From F23-B02 sp045601285 (GTDB lineage Bacteria; Bacillota; Clostridia; Oscillospirales; Oscillospiraceae): a stretch of DNA of 28,268 nucleotides. The stretch is taken from contig JAZRZJ010000001.1 in assembly GCA_045601285.1 (NCBI GenBank), forward strand, positions 1 to 28,268. Direction: 5' to 3'. Both the position numbers and the translations under genes were made by a program. A model generated the notes under the pieces. The model saw only the letters and a program-made list of their open reading frames with translations. It ran no database searches and was not told the DNA's origin. Shown in pieces: positions 15,401 through 20,738 of this stretch (positions within the stretch are counted from its first letter, which is position 1; every line of letters begins with the position of its first letter).

Positions 15401-15931
15401 GTGGGCTACGATATGTATCTCAAGCTTCTTGAGGAGGCGGTGCTTGAGGAGCGCGGCATAAAGCCGGACAAACGCGCGGAATGCTCCGCAGACCTTGCGG
15501 TTGCCGCGAACATTCCCGAATACTACATCACCGCGCCGGAGCAGCGCATGGACATCTACCGCCGCATAGCGCTTATCCGCACCGAAGAGGAGGCCGACGA
15601 CCTGACCGACGAGCTTATTGACCGCTTCGGCGACACACCCCCGGGGGTCAACTCGCTCATTCACGTTGCTCTTCTGCGCGGCGAGGCGGGCAGAGCGGGA
15701 ATAAGCGACATTTCGCAGAAAAGCGGCGCCCTGCGCTTCACGCTTGAGGAGTTTGACATGGGGCGCATTTCCTGGCTTTACGCCAAGCCCGAATACAAGG
15801 GCAGACTTAAGGTTGAAGCGGGAGCAAAGCCCTGCGTAAGCCTCAGGATAAAGTCGAAAAACCGCACAGTCGACGAAGCAAGACGCTTTGTGGCGGATTG
15901 GGCGGAAAGCAAATCCGCCGCTGCGGGATAA
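12404..15931 (+). CDS. mfd: Transcription-repair coupling factor Mfd
   Basis: Mfd is a DNA translocase that removes stalled RNA polymerase and recruits UvrA to lesions. It has 1175 residues, close to the Bacillus protein. The UvrB-like N-terminal region holds LLLNARDYTFYSTVAASRQ and RGGILDFFSP. The RNA-polymerase-interaction domain begins near LSAGDLVVHEAHGIGRFAGI (about residue 500). The RecG-like motor has Walker A GDVGYGKTE (about residue 654), DEEQRFGV (about 755), SATPIPRTLNMAL and the motif VI-type HQIRGRVGRS. A TRCF C-terminal domain follows. No Shine-Dalgarno precedes the ATG and no other start in the N-terminal homology is plausible. The usual upstream neighbour pth is absent. Confidence 0.97.
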   Translation: MKTLTKAILENKEAAALPSLLESGGLPALISGLSNVHRVHLAAALYAELKKPLFVICPDEASADSFRRDLEAFTGEEVLLLNARDYTFYSTVAASRQAEQQRIFTLDRLAGGEASICVATVAALLQRSIPPETLQKAAFTVTDGGECPPDELEKALLRNGYTRTEQVEGTGQFARRGGILDFFSPMYPEPVRIEFWGDDIDSMGFFDVSTQRRTDAVSEVCILPAAESLVPLAKNGQTALCAALDTMAESCERKKNSEQQRALAATLRQDAEKIRSGIRLADTDRYMPLLYDEAYGFDYIPFDSLVIFDQPARAADRAKSYTKILGEDISALIKKGIIAATAERFRMDWDSFCRRLADFPVYMADAFTVGRYPIEPKTLCSIPAKQLPSYAGSAKTACDDVGIYLKQGCRVLVLAGDERRAETLQNFFKENGVKALLYPELKELPAPESCVISVGSLSAGMEYPGLRLAVITDSQLQRVRKSEKKRKKTPSNQQRISSYADLSAGDLVVHEAHGIGRFAGIVQMKVDGFEKDYIKICYAGTDTLYVPATQLDMVTKYLGAGEDKPVKLSKMGGTEWSRVRTRAKSAAKDMAKKLIALYAERLRLPGYAFSPDAPWQAEFEDNFGYTETDDQLRCIAEIKADMESPVPMDRLLCGDVGYGKTEVALRAAMKCILDNRQAAILVPTTVLAQQHYQTAVQRFFGFPVTVEVLSRFRTPAQISKTLTDLKSGRCDLVIGTHRLLQKDVKFKDLGLLIVDEEQRFGVTHKEYIKEMSRGIDVLTLSATPIPRTLNMALSGIRDMSTIDEPPQDRLPVQTFVMEHDWGMVTDAISREIARGGQVYYLHNRIENIERTALKLKAMLEESCGEVSVGVAHGQMDRDMLASVMEEVSEGKIQVLVCTTIIETGIDIPNVNTLIIEDADKMGLAQLHQIRGRVGRSTRRASAYLTFRENKVLTEVAEKRLTAIREYAEFGSGFKIAMRDLEIRGAGNLLGAEQSGHMISVGYDMYLKLLEEAVLEERGIKPDKRAECSADLAVAANIPEYYITAPEQRMDIYRRIALIRTEEEADDLTDELIDRFGDTPPGVNSLIHVALLRGEAGRAGISDISQKSGALRFTLEEFDMGRISWLYAKPEYKGRLKVEAGAKPCVSLRIKSKNRTVDEARRFVADWAESKSAAAG

Positions 15932-15970
15932 TACTAATACCTACTTAAAGCTTTTTATTAGGTAATAGTA
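15932..15970. other. Imperfect inverted repeat after mfd
   Basis: TACTAATACCTA and TAGGTAATAGTA form a 12-bp arm pair with one mismatch around a 15-nt loop. There is no T-run after it, so it is at best a weak terminator of mfd. Confidence 0.45.
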
Positions 15971-15988
15971 TAAGTTCACAAAATGCTC

Positions 15989-16017
15989 TTGTTTCTGACG
16001 GCTTTATGTAATAGAAT
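15989..16017 (+). promoter_or_regulatory. Predicted promoter of the parvulin-like lipoprotein gene
   Basis: TTGTTT (15989-15994) and TAGAAT (16012-16017) with 17-nt spacing, ending 33 nt before the start codon. Confidence 0.5.
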
Positions 16018-16050
16018 TATTCCGAAATTTCTGCATAAGGAGCAAAAATC

Positions 16051-17178
16051 ATGAAAAGAATAATTGCACTTTCCCTGGCGCTTGTAATGCTGCTCTGCTG
16101 TCTGGCGGGCTGTTCCGATTCGGAGAGCAAAAATGAGCTGAAGGCAGACACCGTAATGACCGTGGACGGAGCTGAGGTAAGCTGGGACGAGTATTTGTTC
16201 TGGATCGGAAATTATGCCGCACAATATACCAGCATGTACAGCATGTACGGCGTTCAGGTTGACTGGTTCACCCCCCTGAGTGACGGCAAGACTCTTGCCC
16301 AGGCCTGCGCCGAGCTCGGTCATGACGCCATTGTCAAAAACGAAGTCATAAAAGCAAAGTGCGCCGAAATGGGCATTGAGCTTTCCGATGCCGAGAAGAA
16401 GGAAATTCAGAAGAATATCGACGAGTTCAGAACCAGCTCGGGTAATGATTCTGCCACCGATGCCGAGTTTGAAGAATGGCTGCGGGAAAACTGCTACTGC
16501 ACCGTTGAAATCATGAACGACTACTACACCATAAACGAGCTCACCAATAAGCTTTTTAACGAGCTTTACGGCGAAAACGGCGAAAAGTTCGGTCAGGACA
16601 AGGTGCTTGAAATGGCGGTTGAGCAGGGCTACACCAAGGCAAACCATATTCTGTTCATGACCGTTGACCAGACCACACAGCAGCCCCTTTCCGACTCCGA
16701 AAAGGCGGCAAAAAAGGCGCAGGCGGAAAGTCTTCTTGCCGAGCTGAACGCCATTGAGGACAGCGGGGAGCGCTACGCACGCTTCCTTGAGCTGAAGGAG
16801 CAGTACTGCGAGGACAACGGCACCGAGGCATATCAGTTCACCGACGGCGTAATGGTTCCCGAATTTTATCAGAAGAGCCTTGAGCTCGGCGAGTATGAGA
16901 TGGACATTGCGGAAACCGACTACGGCTACCACCTCATGATAGGTCTGCCTCTTGAGCCGGACTATCCGGTGACCTCGAATAACGCGTCCGGTACTCTGTG
17001 CGAGGTTATTCTGAACGACGAATTTTACAAGCAGGTTGAAGAATGGATCGACACCGCAGAGGTTAAAATGATAGGCGAGTTCAAGGACTTCGACTTCTCC
17101 TCTCTGTTCGGCGCTTCGGGCTTTGAGTATCAGAGCTGGGACGACCGCAGCAAAGCGGAAAAAGACGCGAAAAACTGA
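16051..17178 (+). CDS. Lipoprotein with parvulin-type (PrsA/SurA-like) peptidyl-prolyl isomerase region
   Basis: The 375-residue protein begins with a lipoprotein signal peptide and lipobox LAGC, giving lipidated Cys21, so it should sit on the outer face of the membrane. Residues about 30-190 are a helical SurA-N-like chaperone region. About 197-295 is parvulin-like: ANHILF starts it, FTDGVMVPEFYQKSLELGEY is the middle, and DYGYHLMIG ends it. The usual GGDLG signature is replaced by NGTEAYQF, so isomerase activity is uncertain. The C-terminus is charged. PrsA-family lipoproteins help secreted proteins fold. AAGGAG lies 9 nt before the ATG, and promoter and terminator make it a single-gene unit. 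Maturation would need LspA, encoded in this window. Confidence 0.82.
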   Translation: MKRIIALSLALVMLLCCLAGCSDSESKNELKADTVMTVDGAEVSWDEYLFWIGNYAAQYTSMYSMYGVQVDWFTPLSDGKTLAQACAELGHDAIVKNEVIKAKCAEMGIELSDAEKKEIQKNIDEFRTSSGNDSATDAEFEEWLRENCYCTVEIMNDYYTINELTNKLFNELYGENGEKFGQDKVLEMAVEQGYTKANHILFMTVDQTTQQPLSDSEKAAKKAQAESLLAELNAIEDSGERYARFLELKEQYCEDNGTEAYQFTDGVMVPEFYQKSLELGEYEMDIAETDYGYHLMIGLPLEPDYPVTSNNASGTLCEVILNDEFYKQVEEWIDTAEVKMIGEFKDFDFSSLFGASGFEYQSWDDRSKAEKDAKN

Positions 17179-17185
17179 AAAGACA

Positions 17186-17218
17186 GCGCATCGGAAAAGC
17201 TTTCCGATGCGCTTTTTT
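17186..17218 (+). terminator. Rho-independent terminator between the lipoprotein gene and noc
   Basis: A 12-bp stem GCGCATCGGAAA/TTTCCGATGCGC with AGC loop is followed by six T on the plus strand. It is 7 nt after the lipoprotein stop and 8 nt before the noc stop, so it separates two convergent genes. On the minus strand the tail is CTGTCTTTTC, so it may also work in reverse, less well. Confidence 0.93.
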
Positions 17219-17226
17219 ACGCGATT

Positions 17227-18087
17227 TTACATGGGCTGTTCTTCGGTCTTGGACTTGGGGATCGAGATGGTGAGAATAAGCTCCTCTTCCGTTTCCTGCT
17301 TCTTCATGCCTGCCATGATGCCGCCCTGCTTCATGAGGTCAAGGCCGTGCATGAGCGTGTTCATAAACACGCGGACGTCCTTCATAATAAAGGCGCGGCG
17401 CGGAAGCTGGGCTTCCTCCCGGGCGTCTGTCTCCTCTTCGGCGGGCGACTCGCTCTGCGCGGCAAGAAGCGCGTCTATGTAGCTGTCCGTAAGCGCCACA
17501 TTAAGCCCCAGATCGATTATGTGCATGAGGGCGGCACGCTGGGTGTCGGCATCGGGAAGCCGCAGAAGAGCGCGTCCGTGGCGCTCTGTGAGACCGCGGT
17601 CACGGAGCGTTTCAAGCACGTCCCGGGGAAGCTTCAGCAAGCGGAGCTTGTTTGCAACTGCGGATTGGGATTTTCCGATGCGGCGGGCAATCTCCTCCTG
17701 GCTTAAGCCGAACATACGGATAAGCTGACTGATGCCGTTTGCCTCCTCGATGAAGTCCAGGTCCTTGCGCTGAAGATTTTCGATGAGGGCGATGAGGCTT
17801 GCCTCCTCAAGCCCCACGTCAAGCAGAATGCAGGGAACGTCCTCAAGCCCCGCAAGCTTCGCTGCCCGCAGCCGCCTTTCCCCCGCAACAAGCTCGTAGC
17901 GTCCGCTCCGCAGACGCACCGTCAGGGGATTGAGTATTCCGAATTCTTCAATGCTGGAGCAGAGCTCCCGAAGGGCTTCGTCCTCAAAATTTTTGCGCGG
18001 CTGCACGGGATTCGGCTCAAGCGCGTCAACGGGAAGATTGATGATCCCGCCTCGCCGCAGACTTGGTCGCCGTTTTAGTGTTTGCAA
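17227..18087 (-). CDS. noc: Nucleoid occlusion protein Noc (ParB family)
   Basis: Noc binds scattered sites on the chromosome and the membrane and blocks division over the nucleoid. The ParB N-terminal domain shows LEPNPVQPRKNF, the CTP-binding GERR (residues 69-72 from the TTG start) and ENLQR (103-107). The helix-turn-helix has GKSQSAVANKLRLLKLP and LTERHGRALL. Gln141, Lys147, Lys152 and Arg169 match the four residues reported to switch ParB to Noc site choice. The TTG at 18087 is chosen, giving 286 residues, because AAAGGAGGA lies 10 nt upstream; the ATG at 18138 has no such site. The N-terminus (MQTLKRRPSLRRGG) is basic rather than a clear amphipathic membrane helix. No parA is adjacent. 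Confidence 0.88.
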   Translation of the reverse strand: MQTLKRRPSLRRGGIINLPVDALEPNPVQPRKNFEDEALRELCSSIEEFGILNPLTVRLRSGRYELVAGERRLRAAKLAGLEDVPCILLDVGLEEASLIALIENLQRKDLDFIEEANGISQLIRMFGLSQEEIARRIGKSQSAVANKLRLLKLPRDVLETLRDRGLTERHGRALLRLPDADTQRAALMHIIDLGLNVALTDSYIDALLAAQSESPAEEETDAREEAQLPRRAFIMKDVRVFMNTLMHGLDLMKQGGIMAGMKKQETEEELILTISIPKSKTEEQPM

Positions 18088-18107
18088 GTAAATTTTTCCT
18101 CCTTTGT

Positions 18108-18152
18108 ACAAGATATATGTGGCCACAGCAGAAAGCATATACTATATCTTGT
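18108..18152. promoter_or_regulatory. Dyad upstream of noc
   Basis: ACAAGATATA (18108-18117) and TATATCTTGT (18143-18152) are perfect inverted arms 25 nt apart, directly upstream of the noc Shine-Dalgarno. They could be an operator or form a leader hairpin. No sure promoter was found; TATA-rich segments within the dyad are candidates for a -10. Confidence 0.5.
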
Positions 18153-18235
18153 GCAAAACAGGGCGAAGTATAAGGGGAAATGAAATTTTTCGCTTATTTT
18201 TAATTTGTGTTTTCAACATTGAAATAACGATTATC

Positions 18236-18434
18236 TGAAGCGCCGCAACGTATCCGAAAAAGCGCGAGTGCACGTGACTGACAGAGCTGTCACCGGTCGG
18301 GGTGACGCAAAAGCGACTTTTTGAAGCGCAGCAACGTATCTGAAAAAAGCGCGAGTGCAAAACAGCTTACAGAGCTGTCACCGGTCGGGCTGACGCAGAA
18401 GCGACTTTTTGAAGCGGTGCAACGTAGCTGAAAA
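18236..18434. repeat. Tandem repeat, about 87 bp, 2.3 copies
   Basis: Units begin TGAAGCG at 18236, 18322 and 18410. Units 1 and 2 (86 and 88 bp) share AACGTATC, GAAAAA, GCGCGAGTGCA, AGAGCTGTCACCGGTCGG and AGCGACTTTT. Unit 3 stops after AACGTAGCTGAAAAG. Each unit holds a GTCACC/GGTGAC-type dyad, broken in unit 2. It probably belongs to a dispersed family. Short reading frames across it repeat the same peptide and are not taken as genes. Confidence 0.8.
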
Positions 18435-18532
18435 GAAAAAAGAGCAGGCTGCGGAAGCAGCCTGCAAACAGGGTTGTGGGATAAAGATATGAGCCTGGCC
18501 CCGCATAATGCGGAACCAATTGGATAAGCTGT
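18431..18532 (-). ncRNA. Candidate small RNA (unclassified), about 100 nt
   Basis: On the minus strand a possible promoter TTTACA (18562-18567), 17 nt, TATCCT (18539-18544) precedes a segment with an 11-bp hairpin (TTGGTTCCGCA, TTA loop, TGCGGGGCCAG at 18495-18519). The end is a strong terminator: 9-bp stem GCAGGCTGC/GCAGCCTGC at 18444-18465 followed by TCTTTTTTCTTTT. No gene explains this terminator. I could not match it to 6S, SRP or other known RNAs; it may instead be part of a dispersed repeat. Confidence 0.45.
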
Positions 18533-18679
18533 GATTAAAGGATAATACTTTTCCTAAGACTTGTAAAGAGCGAAAAAAGACGGCTTCAGACTTCTTTTGT
18601 CGAAGCAAAAATTTTCCTTAATAAAAAATTTTCTGAAGGCACAAAATAAGTGAGAAGACAAAAGAGAGGAGTATTCCAA

Positions 18680-18889
18680 ATGATGATAATTGACCGCATT
18701 GCGCTGATTCTTTCCATAATCGGCGGCATAAACTGGGGCAGCGTCGGCCTGTTCCGCTTTGACATCGTCGCATGGATATGCGGCGGACAGACCGCAACGC
18801 TCAGCCGCGTTATCTATACGCTGGTTGCCCTTGCGGCGCTCTGGTGCATCTCTCTGCTGTTCAGAGACGACGTATGTGAGCACGATTAA
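18680..18889 (+). CDS. DUF378-family small membrane protein
   Basis: The 69-residue protein has two hydrophobic helices: residues about 3-25 (RIALILSIIGGINWGSVGLF) and about 42-62. The GGINWGxVGxFxFDxV motif after the first helix is the hallmark of DUF378, a family of unknown function. The ATG at 18680 is preferred over 18650 because GAGAGGAG lies 8 nt upstream and the family starts here. It stands alone on the plus strand among minus-strand genes and has its own terminator. Confidence 0.88.
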   Translation: MMIIDRIALILSIIGGINWGSVGLFRFDIVAWICGGQTATLSRVIYTLVALAALWCISLLFRDDVCEHD

Positions 18890-18916
18890 AAAAAGACCGC
18901 CACGGCGGTCTTTTTT
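18888..18916. terminator. Bidirectional terminator between the DUF378 gene and the RluD-type gene
   Basis: A GACCGC/GCGGTC stem extended by a C-G pair has a run of seven A on the left and six T on the right. It serves the plus-strand DUF378 gene and the minus-strand pseudouridine synthase gene that ends at 18918. Confidence 0.93.
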
Positions 18917-18917
18917 G

Positions 18918-19838
18918 TTATCCGATTTTGTTTCCCAGCTTCGCCAGAACGTCTTTGAAATACGAGGGAAGCTCGGTTTCTATATGCACATTTTCGTTTG
19001 TGCGGGGGTGAATGAACTTAAGCTCTCTTGCGTGGAGGCACTGCCCCTCAAGGCACTTGTCGGGAGAGGGTGCGCCGTAGGTGAAATCGGCAAGCAGAGG
19101 GTGACCGATATGGGCCATGTGAACGCGAATCTGATGGGTGCGTCCCGTTTCAAGACGGCAGCGCACGTGGGTGTAGCCGTTGTAGCGGGCTATGACCTCC
19201 CAGTGCGTAACGGCATTGCGGGAGTTTTTGTCGGTGACCGCCATGCGCTTTCTGTCGGCGGGGTGACGGCCTATGGGCGCGTCAACCGTGCCGCTGTCCT
19301 CCCGGAGTCTGCCCCTTACAACGCATTCGTAAACGCGGGAAAGACTGCGGTCGGAAAGCTGGGCGGAAAGTCCCAGGTGGGCAAAATCGTTTTTCGCAAC
19401 GATGAGCAGACCCGAGGTGTCCTTGTCGATACGGTGAACAATGCCGGGGCGCTTTTCGCCGCCGATGCCCGAAAGGGAATCGCCGCAGCGGAACATAAGC
19501 GCGTTTACAAGGGTGCCGTCGGGGTGTCCCGGTGCGGGGTGAACGACCATGCCGCGTGCCTTGTTGACAACCACAACGTCCTCGTCCTCGTAAACTATGT
19601 CAAGGGGAAGGTCCTGCGGCACAAGCTCAATGTCCTGAAGCTCGGGCAGGGCAAGCTCCACCACATCGCCTGCGGTGCATTTATAATTTTTCTTCACCGT
19701 GCTGCCGTTGACAAGCACGGAGCCGTCCTCAATAAGACGCTGCGCTGCGCTTCGGGTGAGTCCCTCCGCGCTCTGCGCAAGAAGAGCGTCGATTCTATCG
19801 CCGCTCTTCTCAACTGTTATACTGATTATTTCGTCCAT
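18918..19838 (-). CDS. rluD: RluA/RluD-family 23S rRNA pseudouridine synthase
   Basis: The 306-residue protein has an N-terminal S4 domain (about residues 14-60, RIDALLAQSAEGLTRSAAQRLI) and a RluA-type catalytic domain. The motif HRIDKDTSGLL carries the catalytic Asp138, and CRLETGRTHQIRVHMAHIGHPLLADFTYG is the second family signature. It matches Bacillus YlyB, encoded after lspA, and probably modifies helix 69 uridines of 23S rRNA. The exact target is not visible from sequence, so the symbol is by resemblance. Its ATG overlaps the lspA stop by one base (TAATG). Confidence 0.9.
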   Translation of the reverse strand: MDEIISITVEKSGDRIDALLAQSAEGLTRSAAQRLIEDGSVLVNGSTVKKNYKCTAGDVVELALPELQDIELVPQDLPLDIVYEDEDVVVVNKARGMVVHPAPGHPDGTLVNALMFRCGDSLSGIGGEKRPGIVHRIDKDTSGLLIVAKNDFAHLGLSAQLSDRSLSRVYECVVRGRLREDSGTVDAPIGRHPADRKRMAVTDKNSRNAVTHWEVIARYNGYTHVRCRLETGRTHQIRVHMAHIGHPLLADFTYGAPSPDKCLEGQCLHARELKFIHPRTNENVHIETELPSYFKDVLAKLGNKIG

Positions 19839-20656
19839 TATATACCGAATTCCCTGAGGATTTCTTCGAGGGAGAACTCGTCTGCTTTGGGCCTTATATC
19901 CTTAAGCTCAGGCTGAACAGCTTCAGCCGATTTGGTCTTTTCGTGTGCAATCTCGGGCAGCGGCTCTTCCCTGATAAGCGGTGCGGTTTTTTCCTTTACA
20001 GGTGAAGTGAGGGCGGAGAGCTGGCTCTTTTTCTTAAGGGAAACCTCCTCCTCGGGCTCCTCATCATCGGTGTGAAGGGCAGCCTTGAAGTCATTCCAAG
20101 CATCGTCCTCTTTCTCGGAAGGCTGTTGTTCCTCGTGCTTCCTGCTGCGGCGGGACTTCCTGTCGGAAGCCTTCTTTTCCGCGGCAAGCTCTTCTGCGTC
20201 CTCGTCCTTGCCGCCCACAAACAGATAAATTATAAACAGCAGGCAGGAAACAACGAGCACGGCATCGGCGATGTTGAATATCGCAAAGGAGACAAACTCC
20301 AGCTTGAACATATCAACAACATAGCCGTAGATGCTGCGGTCAATGCAGTTGCCGAGAGCGCCTGCCATGAACAGCACCATGCACCAGGTGGCGAATTTGC
20401 TGGGGAAAACGCGCTTTGCAATGAGCACGATAATGACAATGCACAGCGCTGCCGCAAGGCCGAGAAGGATCCAGCGGGCAAAGGGAACATTGTCCAGCAG
20501 ACCGAAGGAGGCGCCGCTGTTGTGAATATTCACAAGCTTTACAACGCCGTCAATCAAAGGCTGTGAGCCTGTGTCCAGCACGATAGTGGTGGTTACATAG
20601 TACTTCAGCCACTGGTCCGCAATGAGAACAAGTGCGGCAATTATTGCGTAAATCAT
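19838..20656 (-). CDS. lspA: Lipoprotein signal peptidase LspA with long acidic C-terminal tail
   Basis: LspA removes signal peptides of lipoproteins after lipidation. Residues 1-150 are a complete enzyme: four membrane helices, NIHNSGASFGLL, and the catalytic aspartates Asp115 (YGYVVDMF) and Asp131 (FNIADAVLVV). The protein then runs on to 272 residues, against the usual 150-170. The extra tail is charged and probably disordered, beginning at GGKDEDAEELAAEKK and ending in DEFSLEEILREFG, which looks like a short conserved binding motif. By topology the tail should be cytoplasmic. The gene lies between ileS and the RluD-type gene, the normal order in Firmicutes. Confidence 0.95.
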   Translation of the reverse strand: MIYAIIAALVLIADQWLKYYVTTTIVLDTGSQPLIDGVVKLVNIHNSGASFGLLDNVPFARWILLGLAAALCIVIIVLIAKRVFPSKFATWCMVLFMAGALGNCIDRSIYGYVVDMFKLEFVSFAIFNIADAVLVVSCLLFIIYLFVGGKDEDAEELAAEKKASDRKSRRSRKHEEQQPSEKEDDAWNDFKAALHTDDEEPEEEVSLKKKSQLSALTSPVKEKTAPLIREEPLPEIAHEKTKSAEAVQPELKDIRPKADEFSLEEILREFGI

Positions 20657-20694
20657 AATGGTTTAAGTTCCTTTCTGTAAATCTCGGAACAGGG

Positions 20695-20728
20695 TGCTGT
20701 CAGCTCTCCACACGGGGAGCTGACAGCA
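20695..20728. other. Long hairpin between ileS and lspA
   Basis: A 15-bp stem TGCTGTCAGCTCTCC/GGGGAGCTGACAGCA (one T-G pair) with ACAC loop. On the coding (minus) strand no U-tract follows. A T-rich stretch (GATTGTTTTATT) follows only on the plus strand. Confidence 0.7.
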
Positions 20729-20738
20729 GATTGTTTTA

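Noticed and set aside
14558..15664. 368-codon frame opposite mfd and a 318-codon frame at 15976-16932 opposite the lipoprotein gene
   Set aside because: Both lie entirely over well-supported genes and show no recognisable protein features.
18285..18320. Possible cyclic-di-GMP riboswitch (GGTGACGCAAAAGC resembles part of the motif)
   Set aside because: The rest of the riboswitch, including the tetraloop-receptor helices, is missing, and the sequence is inside a tandem repeat.
18142..18360. 72-codon frame with duplicated peptide (HSRFF...)
   Set aside because: The duplication is simply the tandem DNA repeat; no start signal and no domain.
18378..18608. 76-codon minus-strand frame over the small-RNA candidate
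   Set aside because: Composition is not protein-like and it runs through a strong terminator hairpin.
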